Shown here in pieces: positions 9,381 to 17,857 of a DNA stretch of 64,000 bases. The notes under the pieces were generated by a model. The model had not been told where the DNA came from, ran no database searches, and saw nothing but the letters and a program-made list of their open reading frames with translations. Positions within the stretch are counted from its first letter, which is position 1. Each line of letters opens with the position of its first letter. Source of the stretch: Acerihabitans arboris (GTDB taxonomy: Bacteria; Pseudomonadota; Gammaproteobacteria; Enterobacterales; Enterobacteriaceae); NCBI RefSeq assembly GCF_010131535.1, contig NZ_WUBS01000012.1, positions 62,001 to 126,000 on the forward strand, in the 5' to 3' direction. The position numbers and the translations under genes are program-made.

Positions 9381-10013
9381 TTAACCCAGATGAATTTGTT
9401 CAGAATCGAGCCTGGCGACGGCTTCGGCGGTGATCATCACGTTTTGTCCGTGGATACGGGCATAATCGACAGCCTGGTAATCCAGCTGGCCCACCCGCGC
9501 GTGCTCGGTTTGCGTCACCTTGCGCAACCAGCGGTGGCTTATCTGCACCAGGGTTTGCCATACCGATTCCAGGCGTTTGCCGACGATACAGCAGATATCG
9601 ACCCGGGCCGACAAAGACTGCCCGTGGTAGCGCATCCGTCCAACGCGGCAGTCGCCGCGATCGGCGCGGATAGCCAGCGCCGGCGCGCGTAATTCCAGCC
9701 GTTCGGCGCCATGCAGGGTTAACGCGCCTTGGGCGGCGATATGCAGATCGCCGGCCACGCGCAGGGACCAGGGCTGCAGGTTGTCGGCGCGATCCAGCAC
9801 CGCCAGCAGCCAAAGCTGCGCGTCATTGCCGGCAACCAGCACCTCGTCGCCCGGCTGCGGCTGGAGCAGGCAACTGGCGGCCAGGCGGCATTGCCAGCCG
9901 CGCTGCTGGTGGCAGACGATATAACAGCCGTCCGGCAGAATATTGATCACTCGGCCAACGGCCTGGCCGGGGGGTGAGGCGATGGGGTCACTTAATGCTT
10001 GCAGGTTAATCAT
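9381..10013 (-). CDS. DUF3540 family T6SS-associated protein
   Basis: The 210-residue product contains the DUF3540 core: CRLAASCLLQPQPGDEVLVA, WLLAVLDR, and a C-terminal SLSARVDICCIVGKRLESVW plus DYQAVDYARIHGQNV block. Such genes accompany DUF2169 and pentapeptide genes in type VI clusters and are thought to help load spike-tip cargo. That role is inference. The ATG at 10013 is preferred over a TTG at 10025 because a GAGG lies six bases before it. A 7-bp tandem repeat begins 20 bases upstream of this start. Confidence 0.8.
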   Translation of the reverse strand: MINLQALSDPIASPPGQAVGRVINILPDGCYIVCHQQRGWQCRLAASCLLQPQPGDEVLVAGNDAQLWLLAVLDRADNLQPWSLRVAGDLHIAAQGALTLHGAERLELRAPALAIRADRGDCRVGRMRYHGQSLSARVDICCIVGKRLESVWQTLVQISHRWLRKVTQTEHARVGQLDYQAVDYARIHGQNVMITAEAVARLDSEQIHLG

Positions 10014-10032
10014 GGCGGGCCTCAAATAATGG

Positions 10033-10081
10033 ATGGCTTATGGCTTATGGCTTATGGCTTATGGCTTATGGCTTATGGCTT
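10033..10081. repeat. Seven perfect tandem copies of the heptamer ATGGCTT
   Basis: Bases 10033-10081 are seven uninterrupted copies of ATGGCTT. A partial copy precedes them, and a degenerate copy (ACCGGCTT) follows. The tract lies in the 89-base gap between the pentapeptide gene stop (10103) and the DUF3540 start (10013), and it is transcribed as AAGCCAT on the minus strand. Perfect short tandem arrays are prone to slippage. Here slippage would change leader length, not a reading frame. Confidence 0.97.
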
Positions 10082-10102
10082 ACCGGCTTATCGGCCAGGG
10101 GA

Positions 10103-11167
10103 TCAGGGGGGCCGCCTGTGGCTCCATTCCTCGGCGGCATAAAGCGCTTCATCCGCCTCCAGCAGCCCCTGACGGGTGGAAAACAGCGCCGCCGTTTGCC
10201 GCGCGCGGTGCATTTGGGTGCGCTTAAACTGCGCCTGGCGCAGGTCGGCGCCCTGGAGATCGGCGGCGCTGAAATCCGCATAGGTAAGATTGCAGCCCAC
10301 CCACCGGCTGTGCGCGGCTCCGGCTCGATGCAGCAGGGCCTGTACCAGGCTGGCGTGGGAAAAATCCGCCTGTCGCAGGTTGGCGCCGATAAACTGGCCC
10401 TGGTCAAAATGGCCATGGCGGCATTGCGCCCGTTGCAAATCGCTGTCGATAAACAGCGCCTGCTCGCCCCGGGCTTGTTCAAAACGCGCGCCGCCCAGCG
10501 ACGCGCCCTTAAAACAGCTACGGGACAAGGTGGCGTGGCTAAAGTTCACGTTATCCATGGCGTTATCGGTAAACTGGCAGCCGATAAACGACTGTTGGCG
10601 ATAGTCGTTATCGTGGTGATCGCACCCGGCAAAGATCACGCGGTCGAAATGGCCGTGGCTGATGGTCGTGGCGCTAAGATCGATGCCGAACAGCGTGGTC
10701 AGCGTCGCCCGACAGTCATGCAGCCGGGCCTGGAGTAACGGGGTTTTATACAGCGTGACCTTATCCAGCGCGCACTGTTCCAATACGGCGCCCGCAAGCA
10801 GGCACTCCAGGAACTGGGTTTCCGTAAGGCGGGTGGCGCGCAGTTGGCTCCCGTCCAGCCGGCAATGGTTAAACAGGCTGCCGGTGATGCCGCATTTGCT
10901 GAAATTCGCACGGCGCAGCGCGCAGTGGTTAAACCGACAGCCGTTGATGTCTCCCTGGCTGAAGTCGGCATCGTCCAACCGGCAGCGATCGAACAGCGTG
11001 TCTTCCAGCGGACATTGGCCGAAATCCACCGCGCTGAATTGCACATTGATAAATACCGCGCCGCGCAGCCCGACGCCGGTAAGCTGTTCCGGCCCCAGTA
11101 TGACCGAGTCGATGGTTTCGCCGCGGCTGATTTTTTGCTGTAGCGCCTGCGCCGTGAGCGTCTTCAA
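10103..11167 (-). CDS. Pentapeptide-repeat protein of the T6SS cluster
   Basis: The 354-residue product opens MKTLTAQALQQKISRGETID and is then almost entirely pentapeptide repeats of the A(D/N)LXX type (for example LTGVGLRGAVF, LRQADFSHASL, and YADFSAADLQGADLRQAQF near the end), predicting a right-handed quadrilateral beta-helix. A TTG at 11167 is preferred as start: it overlaps the upstream TGA (TTGA) and follows GGGGAG at 8 bases. An in-frame GTG at 11203 lacks a ribosome site. It resembles the C-terminal half of its upstream neighbour, suggesting duplication. Its role in type VI secretion is unknown. Confidence 0.82.
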   Translation of the reverse strand: MKTLTAQALQQKISRGETIDSVILGPEQLTGVGLRGAVFINVQFSAVDFGQCPLEDTLFDRCRLDDADFSQGDINGCRFNHCALRRANFSKCGITGSLFNHCRLDGSQLRATRLTETQFLECLLAGAVLEQCALDKVTLYKTPLLQARLHDCRATLTTLFGIDLSATTISHGHFDRVIFAGCDHHDNDYRQQSFIGCQFTDNAMDNVNFSHATLSRSCFKGASLGGARFEQARGEQALFIDSDLQRAQCRHGHFDQGQFIGANLRQADFSHASLVQALLHRAGAAHSRWVGCNLTYADFSAADLQGADLRQAQFKRTQMHRARQTAALFSTRQGLLEADEALYAAEEWSHRRPP

Positions 11168-14055
11168 GACGACGGCTCCCCGGCGCGCGGCAGGGTTTTG
11201 CACTGGTGCGTATAGGCGCCCTGCAGCCGGGTATGGCGATCGATGCTGGCTAACGACAGATCGGCGCGAAACAGGTTGGCGGCGCGCAGGTCGGCGCCGG
11301 CAAGCCGGGCTTTTTGCAACTGGGCACCCAGCAAATCGGCGCGGTTAAGCGAGGCGCGGGTAAGATCCGCGCGGATAAACAGGCAGCCATCGGCGTTGAT
11401 GCCGTCCAGGCACGCGTCGGTCAGCCCGGCGGCGCTGAAATCGCAGCCCTCGGCCCGGGCCCGTGACCAATCAGCCCGGTCGAGCGGCGTATGCCGCAGG
11501 TTGCAGCTGATAAGCCGGGCGCGCTGGAATGTCGCACGCCGGGCGTGGGTGCCGGCGGTGAAAACGCAACTGTCCAGATGGGCCTCCTGAAACTGTGTTT
11601 CGTCCAGATTCATGCCGATAAATGCACAATTCGCCAACTGCGCCGCGTTAAAGCAGGCGGCGCCCAGGCGTCCGTCATTAAAGGTGACCTTTTCCAGGCG
11701 GCAGTGGCTGAAATCAAGCCCGGCGGCGGCCGGACCGAGGAACGTGCAGTTGTTAAGCGCGGCCCGGCTGAAGCGGCAGCGGTCAAGGGTAGTATGGTAA
11801 AACAGCAGCCTGCTAAGCTGCGCCCGATCAAAACAGCAATCTGCCAGCGTCGCCTGGGTTAACGAAACTTCGTCCAGACAGGCCCCGCTGAACCGGCTGT
11901 TCAGGCAACGGGCCCCGGTCAGGCAGGTTCCGTTAAGCCGCGCGTCGCATAGTGAAACGTTGACCAGAGACGCGTGGGCCAGCATGGCCTCGCTGAGATT
12001 GGCGCCGTCGAGCAGGCAGTTATCCAGCCTGGCGCTTTCCAGCAGGGCCCGTTGCAAATTAACCCCGCGCAGATCCATGTCGCTCAGGTCGGCGCCGGTC
12101 AGGTCCATACCGCCGAGATCGCGGGTATGCGCCAGCAATGCCTGGAGGCGACGGCGCACGGCGTCCGTTTCCCCGGCATCCAGCGGCGGGGCCGGGGGGC
12201 GGGTATCGGCGGACAGCCGGTAGATCTGGTGCAGGCTATGGCGCGCCTCCGGCGTGTCGATGGCCGGATCGGCATCAGGCGATTGCTCTTCCCGCCGCCG
12301 CAGTAACGCCAGCATGCGGTGGTACTGTGCTGGCCCGGAGCAGGACGGCGCGTCGGCGTCTTTCATGGCGCTTTCGCCTGTGCTTATCTCAACCTTATGG
12401 CTGCGCTGGCCCGGGTTGTCGTCATCGGCACAAATGCCGGCGCCAATCCCGCTACTTTGGCTGGCTTCGCCCAGGTTAGGATGGCCGGCGCCATGTCCGG
12501 CACGGCTTCCCGCATCGTTCATCAAGCCTGCGATATCCGCGCCCAGAGCCGCGGCCTTGTTCAGCGCCCGCCGTTGCAGCGCCGCCGCCCGCAGCTCGAC
12601 CCGCGCCATATATTCCGGCAGTTCGCCGGGCCGGGGCACCGGTTCCCGACCGCGGATATCCGGGCCGGCGGCGTTCTTTTCCCCTGGCATGCTACTCTTA
12701 CGGGCATCCTGCTTCCCCGACGTGTCCGGGTCATCGGCGCTCGCCAGCCCGGTCGTGGCCAGCGGATCGCAGGTATCCAGGGCTCCCTGTTCCAAGGTTT
12801 CCCGGTGCGTTTCCCTCAGGCACGCTTCCCGCCGCGCCAGGTTGGCGACCAGCGGGCTGTCCGGGGCGCGGGCAGCGGTATCCAGCCAAGGGCCAATCAG
12901 GCTTTCCGCCACCAAATCCTGTTCGCGCAGGGCATGGGCGGCGCCGGTGGCCTTTTGGCTGCGGGACTGGAAAACCGCCTGATAATGCGCCGGCGGGCGG
13001 CTTTCCCGCGCCGCCTCGACGGCGACCAGCATATTGTCTACGTCCAGCGCGTCGTCTTCGTTAATCGCGCAACTGCCCTGCCAAATCAGCGCCATCTGTT
13101 GCAGATGGGGGAAAAACCACAGGGTGGTGGCGCGCAGGGCGATTTCTTCCAGCGCCGGAGGGTTGGCTGCTGGATGATTGCCGGGGACCTCCGGGCCGGG
13201 GGACATCCTGGCGGAGCAAATATTACCGGGGACTGCGGCGCCGGCACCGGCGCGGGTGATAAAACATCTGGCGCGCCAGTCGGGCACCACGCCCTGTTGC
13301 AGCGGCTGGTCGGGATGCATATTCCAGATGCGCCAGGGCGCGCCCGCAGGCAGCGACGCCGACTGCGGCCACCGCTGATCGCGCCCGGCCCGGTTAAATA
13401 CCCCCCAGTCGATATCGCGGGCAAAACCGGGGTAATCTTCTGCCAGCCACCGGCTGTCGTAGCCTTTGCCGATCTGTTTGAAATGTTCCGGCAGGCAAAA
13501 ATCCAGCGGACCAAAACAGTCGGGTTTTATCCTGCGGCGCTGGGGGCCATAGCCGAGATGCACCGGTTCGATATGGGCTAACGGATGGCATAAGGCGCCG
13601 TTGCGCGCTATCGGTTGCGCGCCCAGGCCGCGCGGGTTGCCGGCATTGTTTTCGCCGCCGAAGGCGTTTTCCCAGTCCAGGCGCAACTGCTCAAAGGGCA
13701 GCGGTTCGGTGGGGCGTCCGTTAATCCAAAAACGTTCGCCAAACGCCATCAGGCATTTTTCCAGCTCGCCCACCTGGATTTTGACCATACAGGCATTTTT
13801 TTGCCGCTGGTGCCGGGTATAGGCGTAACCGGTAGCCAGGAACTCCGCGCGGGCCTTGGGAATGGCCAGATCCAGCAATCCACCGTCGCCGGCCAGTTCC
13901 CGCGCCGCCAGTTGCCACAGCTCCGGTTCGGGGCGCAGCCGGGGCGCCGGCCCCATATCGGCCAGGGCCAGGACGGACACGCCAAGCTGGTTTTGGCCCA
14001 ACCAGCGCCAGGGACGGTGCAGCACGCCCAGGCGCAGGGGTTTGATGATTTTCAT
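11164..14055 (-). CDS. DUF2169 plus pentapeptide-repeat T6SS-associated protein
   Basis: The 963-residue product has a DUF2169 N-terminal domain (about residues 1-330: LRLGVLHRPWRWLGQNQLGV, FEQLRLDWENAFGG, WRIWNMHPDQPLQ). A Gly/Ser/Ala-rich central region follows (about 400-640). The C-terminal region (about 650-950) is made of pentapeptide repeats, such as DLTGADLSDMDLRGVNLQRA and the final ADLRAANLFRADLSLAS. DUF2169 proteins occur next to vgrG and are considered adaptor or chaperone-like factors for spike cargo. That role comes from family context and has not been shown here. It lies 10 bases after vgrG and overlaps the next gene. Confidence 0.85.
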   Translation of the reverse strand: MKIIKPLRLGVLHRPWRWLGQNQLGVSVLALADMGPAPRLRPEPELWQLAARELAGDGGLLDLAIPKARAEFLATGYAYTRHQRQKNACMVKIQVGELEKCLMAFGERFWINGRPTEPLPFEQLRLDWENAFGGENNAGNPRGLGAQPIARNGALCHPLAHIEPVHLGYGPQRRRIKPDCFGPLDFCLPEHFKQIGKGYDSRWLAEDYPGFARDIDWGVFNRAGRDQRWPQSASLPAGAPWRIWNMHPDQPLQQGVVPDWRARCFITRAGAGAAVPGNICSARMSPGPEVPGNHPAANPPALEEIALRATTLWFFPHLQQMALIWQGSCAINEDDALDVDNMLVAVEAARESRPPAHYQAVFQSRSQKATGAAHALREQDLVAESLIGPWLDTAARAPDSPLVANLARREACLRETHRETLEQGALDTCDPLATTGLASADDPDTSGKQDARKSSMPGEKNAAGPDIRGREPVPRPGELPEYMARVELRAAALQRRALNKAAALGADIAGLMNDAGSRAGHGAGHPNLGEASQSSGIGAGICADDDNPGQRSHKVEISTGESAMKDADAPSCSGPAQYHRMLALLRRREEQSPDADPAIDTPEARHSLHQIYRLSADTRPPAPPLDAGETDAVRRRLQALLAHTRDLGGMDLTGADLSDMDLRGVNLQRALLESARLDNCLLDGANLSEAMLAHASLVNVSLCDARLNGTCLTGARCLNSRFSGACLDEVSLTQATLADCCFDRAQLSRLLFYHTTLDRCRFSRAALNNCTFLGPAAAGLDFSHCRLEKVTFNDGRLGAACFNAAQLANCAFIGMNLDETQFQEAHLDSCVFTAGTHARRATFQRARLISCNLRHTPLDRADWSRARAEGCDFSAAGLTDACLDGINADGCLFIRADLTRASLNRADLLGAQLQKARLAGADLRAANLFRADLSLASIDRHTRLQGAYTHQCKTLPRAGEPSS

Positions 14056-14065
14056 GGCAGCCGGC

Positions 14066-16552
14066 TCAGATAAAAATAGTAATGGCGCTGGTATGCAGGC
14101 TGAGCAGCGTGGTGCGGATATCCAACTGGCCCTGGCCGATATTCACCCCCACTGTCTCGACGCGCACCGCCGTGGTGGCAAGATTCAGCCGGGTGCTGGA
14201 GGTTAATACCTCATCGGTTTTGACCGCCATTTTCGCCATGGAAAAATTCATGGAGCTGATGCTTTCCGCCGAGCCGGTAACGTTAAGCGCATTGCCGGAA
14301 TGGGTTTCGATACTCCCCTCGATCTTATGCGTCATTTTTTTGGTTGCTATCAGCACCTCGTTGCCGCCGTTTACGCTGATATCGCCACCGGCGCGCACCG
14401 TAAGATCCTGGCCTATCTGTTTATCCAGCCTGCCATGGATATGGCAGCCGGCGTTGCCCCTCACCTCGATGTGCCGATCGCCGGCGATATCTTGCCGATC
14501 CACGCCGTGGATGGCGGTCTCCACGCCTTTGGCATATTCCACCCGGGTGGGATCCGGCCGCCGACGCTGTTTTTCCGCCTGCCGGCGATCGGCCGCTTCC
14601 TGCGGGGTGGCGGGCCGGGCCGCCGCCAGGCTGGCATGGGCTGAGTTATCGTTACCCGCCGCCTGTTCCCCAGGGTACAGCGTCTGGCCAAACACGATTT
14701 TATTGCCGGCATCAAACATGATGTCACCCAGGGCGTGATGGCTGAGGGTGTGACCCGCATGCTGGGTCAGGTTGCCGCTGACGATATGCGCGGCGTGCCC
14801 GGTCACCTGCCGGTATTCGCCGCCGCCAATGGCGTCGGCCCTGCCGCCGGCGGTAATCAGGCTGGTCTTGCCAAGGTGAAAGGTCTGCATATCGGGCTGG
14901 AATTTGCGCGTGGCGCAGGGGCCGCGATGGATAAATTGGCTCCGGCCTCCGATCTCCTGCGCCAAATCGCCGTCGACGCCGATGTTTTTGTCATGTTCGA
15001 CCGAGATGGTCATATCACGCTCGGCGTGCAGGCTAAAAGATTCGCGCCCCGGCGCATCCTCCATAAACCAATAGCTGGCGTTACCCGCGCCGCCATCCTT
15101 GCTGCGGCTCATGCACCCCATCCGCGTGGCGGCCGCCGGCAGTTCCCAGGGCGGCAGGGCGTCTTCGTTGTACACGCGCCCAATGATAATGGGACGGTCG
15201 GGATCGCCGTTGATAAAATCCACGATCACCTCCTCGCCCACCCGGGGCACCTGCACGCCGCCATATTTCCAGCCGGCCCAGTGGCTGGATACGCGTACCC
15301 AGCAGGAATCGGTATCGTCGCCCGCCCCGCGCCGGTCCCAGCGGAACTTCAGCTTTACCCGGCCATATTTATCGGTCCAGATGCTGTGGCCCTGCGGTCC
15401 TGCCACCTCGGCGGTCTGCGGCCCCTGGGTTTTCGGCCAGGGGGTGGTGCGGGGCGGGCGCCAGGTAATATGGGCCGGGATCATGGTAAAATTCACGCTG
15501 AATTCGGCCGTCGGGCCGCCGGTTCCAGCGCCGGCCAGGGAGGCTTCATCTTGATAGCGGCTATCCCGGATTTCATAGTCGACCCCTGTCACCAGGTACT
15601 GTTGTTCGTCCCGCGGACGCGGGCACCGATGCAGGCGAAAGGTGCAGCCGGGCGCCATGCCGCGCGCTGTTGCCAGGCCCGAGACGCGGCATTGCCGGGC
15701 TTCCAGCGCCTGCTGCCGTATCTGCGCCAGGAACTGTCCGCGCCGGTTATCGTCATAGCGGCCGGGCCAGTCGTAAATTTCCGTTTTATTGACCGCAAAA
15801 GAGGCCCGGTTCCGGCAGGCTTGCGCCAGATGGGCGCGCGGCTGACGAAAGTCATAGTCATCCATGCTGCATAATCCGGGGGTAATTTCATGGCGCAGGG
15901 TACAGCGGTGAATGCCTTCCCGATGTTCGGCGAGGCCGAAGCCCGGCTGCCGGTAAACCATATCCTCATAGCCGGGGAAGGGCTGGTGCGCCTGGGGCGA
16001 GTCGGCCAGCACCAGCGTATGGCCCCGGGCATGATGCTGGAAAAAATAATAGATGCCCTCATGTTCCATCAGGCGGCTGAGGAAATCGAAGGCGCTTTCC
16101 TGATATTGCACGATATAGGAGTGTAAGCGGTAGGCGCTGGTGAGCCGGTTTTCGCAGACGATATTATTTTCGGCCAGGATAGCGGTAATGATATCCGGCA
16201 GGTTTTTTTCCTGCCAGATGCGGCAATCGCGATTTTGCGTCAGGTACCATAGCGCCGGATGCAGGGTGAAGGTATAAAGCTTATATTTTTCATTTAGCAG
16301 GTCATAGCCGTTAAACTCGATGCCGGTAATATGGCCATGCAGAAACCGGCGTCCGCTATCAGCGAGCATTATTTCAAAAGCAATATCTTGACCTAATAAT
16401 GCATTCAAATCTAAATCATTATTCTTGCTAAGGAATTCCGCGCTGAACCGGTATAACGCCGACAATGATTCACGCCCGGTTAGCCGCTTAAATATCAAAT
16501 CACCATCGACATTACCGCGTAATGGCGTATGGGCACTAATCCAGTCAGGCAT
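14066..16552 (-). CDS. vgrG: VgrG/TssI, T6SS spike protein
   Basis: The 828-residue product has the gp27-like half (GRESLSALYRFSAEFLSKNN, EHEGIYYFFQ) and the gp5 OB-fold (KYGRVKLKFRWDRRG, SCWVRVSSHWAGWKYGGVQV, GDPDRPIIIGRVYN). A long C-terminal repeat region (about 560-828) follows with beta-helix-like T/N/G-rich repeats; no extra enzymatic domain is recognisable. The ATG at 16552 has AAGGA a few bases upstream and is preferred over a TTG at 16582. It heads the minus-strand run toward DUF2169, DUF3540 and tssEFG. Confidence 0.93.
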   Translation of the reverse strand: MPDWISAHTPLRGNVDGDLIFKRLTGRESLSALYRFSAEFLSKNNDLDLNALLGQDIAFEIMLADSGRRFLHGHITGIEFNGYDLLNEKYKLYTFTLHPALWYLTQNRDCRIWQEKNLPDIITAILAENNIVCENRLTSAYRLHSYIVQYQESAFDFLSRLMEHEGIYYFFQHHARGHTLVLADSPQAHQPFPGYEDMVYRQPGFGLAEHREGIHRCTLRHEITPGLCSMDDYDFRQPRAHLAQACRNRASFAVNKTEIYDWPGRYDDNRRGQFLAQIRQQALEARQCRVSGLATARGMAPGCTFRLHRCPRPRDEQQYLVTGVDYEIRDSRYQDEASLAGAGTGGPTAEFSVNFTMIPAHITWRPPRTTPWPKTQGPQTAEVAGPQGHSIWTDKYGRVKLKFRWDRRGAGDDTDSCWVRVSSHWAGWKYGGVQVPRVGEEVIVDFINGDPDRPIIIGRVYNEDALPPWELPAAATRMGCMSRSKDGGAGNASYWFMEDAPGRESFSLHAERDMTISVEHDKNIGVDGDLAQEIGGRSQFIHRGPCATRKFQPDMQTFHLGKTSLITAGGRADAIGGGEYRQVTGHAAHIVSGNLTQHAGHTLSHHALGDIMFDAGNKIVFGQTLYPGEQAAGNDNSAHASLAAARPATPQEAADRRQAEKQRRRPDPTRVEYAKGVETAIHGVDRQDIAGDRHIEVRGNAGCHIHGRLDKQIGQDLTVRAGGDISVNGGNEVLIATKKMTHKIEGSIETHSGNALNVTGSAESISSMNFSMAKMAVKTDEVLTSSTRLNLATTAVRVETVGVNIGQGQLDIRTTLLSLHTSAITIFI

Positions 16553-16714
16553 GCTATTCCTTATGTTTAAACGCGACGGCAAGGGGCGTAATGATTTTTT
16601 ATAAACGCTATTTATGGTCGGCTAAGCATTATTTTTTCTGAGGGTTATCATAAAAAACCACAGATAATAAAACATCAGGTAATTACCTGAGATTATCGAC
16701 GTGGAATGTTCTGC

Positions 16715-17353
16715 TTAACGATATTCCACTAATCCCAACCGGTGCGACCAATGCACCAGCTCAATGGCTTTATGCACGTCCAGTTTGCGCATGATATTCA
16801 AACGGTGCGTCTCGACCGTTTTCGGACTTATGGACAAATTATTGGCAATGGTATGGTTGCCCACGCCCTCGGCAATTTGTTTCAGCACCTGCCGCTCCCG
16901 CAGGGTAAGGGATAACGGATGGTGGCCGGTCTCGTCCATCAGCTGGAATACACGAAAATGGTCCAGGGCCGGATCGATATAACGCTTGCGGTTAAACACG
17001 CTTTGCATGGCGCTAATCAGGCATTGCTGGGTGCTGCTCTTTAGCACATAACCCAACGCGCCCAGGCGTAGCGCCCTGGCGGCATGATGCTCGCCTTGCC
17101 TTGAGGTCAGCGCGATGATGCGCATGGCCGGCCAGCGGCGCAGCAGTTGAACGACCACATCCTGACCGTCCATGCCGGGCAATCCCAGGTCCAGAATCAC
17201 GATATCCGGATGGGTTTCGCTGCACAGGCCGTAGACCTCCAGTCCGTTATCCGCCTGGCCGACCACCTGATAGCGCGGGTAGGGGCTAAGCAATGATTTA
17301 ATGCCGTTGATGATCAGTTCGTGATCGTCAACCAACACCAGTTTGATGTTCAT
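16715..17353 (-). CDS. SsrB-like LuxR/NarL-family response regulator (orphan)
   Basis: The 212-residue product has a receiver domain (acidic pair D9-D10, phospho-acceptor D55 in ILDLGLPGMDG, K near 105 in YVLKSS) and a C-terminal LuxR-type helix-turn-helix (LTLRERQVLKQIAEG, ISPKTVETHRLNIMRKL). From memory, it matches Salmonella SsrB closely: the VDDHE-IINGI opening, NGLEVY, QLLRRWPAM, KSSTQQ, KRYIDP and the same length. SsrB controls SPI-2 virulence genes. No sensor kinase lies beside it. The position of SsrB's regulatory Cys203 appears to be Trp here. The start at ATG 17353 removes 21 unsupported residues from the longer frame. Confidence 0.85.
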   Translation of the reverse strand: MNIKLVLVDDHELIINGIKSLLSPYPRYQVVGQADNGLEVYGLCSETHPDIVILDLGLPGMDGQDVVVQLLRRWPAMRIIALTSRQGEHHAARALRLGALGYVLKSSTQQCLISAMQSVFNRKRYIDPALDHFRVFQLMDETGHHPLSLTLRERQVLKQIAEGVGNHTIANNLSISPKTVETHRLNIMRKLDVHKAIELVHWSHRLGLVEYR

Positions 17354-17857
17354 ACCTGTTTCCCTGGAGTGTGGATAGTGAGTATTTATTGAAGGACTCA
17401 GAAATAAAAAACGCACAGGTCCGATAGTCGCTGTTATTTTATAGCGGACAGTGCTAAGGATAATAATAAATAAAGACTAAAGAGCTGAATATTGCGCATG
17501 ATAAATACATTGATATGTTGAAGGTTATTTAATGCCATTTCTTGGAAGATTAAACGCCATGAGCATAATCCAACCCAAAAATAAATCAAGAAAATGACCA
17601 AAAAAACAGACGTTATATTCAGGATGTTTCAATCCGGTTTAGATGGTTTGCCTGCTTAGCGGTTCCCGTTAAGCGATGCCGTAATAAATCTTCAGTATCG
17701 CTGCACGTTTCCAGCACGGATTGTCACATGGCATAAAGCCTGGGTTAAGTGATCTTCTTCATACAATTTAGATATGCCAGGTTTTTTTGATGGCCGGAAC
17801 GCGCTGCGAGGCATAAGATTTTTATCCGTTGGCATCTCAAAAAACCTGGAGTTGATA
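17354..17857. other. Intergenic region between divergent regulator and hydrolase genes
   Basis: This stretch of about 500 AT-leaning bases must hold the promoters of the SsrB-like gene (leftward) and the FAH hydrolase (rightward). The only clear structure is a hairpin at about 17658-17678 (GCTTAGCGG paired with CCGTTAAGC), not followed by a T-run. No small gene is convincing. The longer hydrolase frame from 17774 lacks a ribosome site and is not used. Confidence 0.5.

Noticed and set aside
10033-10738. Plus-strand frames starting MAYGLWLMAYGLWL
   Set aside because: The repeated peptide is only a translation of the heptamer array; the remainder is antisense to the pentapeptide gene.
12254-13581. 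Long plus-strand frames (242 and 420 codons) opposite the DUF2169 gene
   Set aside because: High GC makes long antisense frames; translations are Arg/Ala/Gly-rich without family motifs, while the minus strand encodes recognisable domains.
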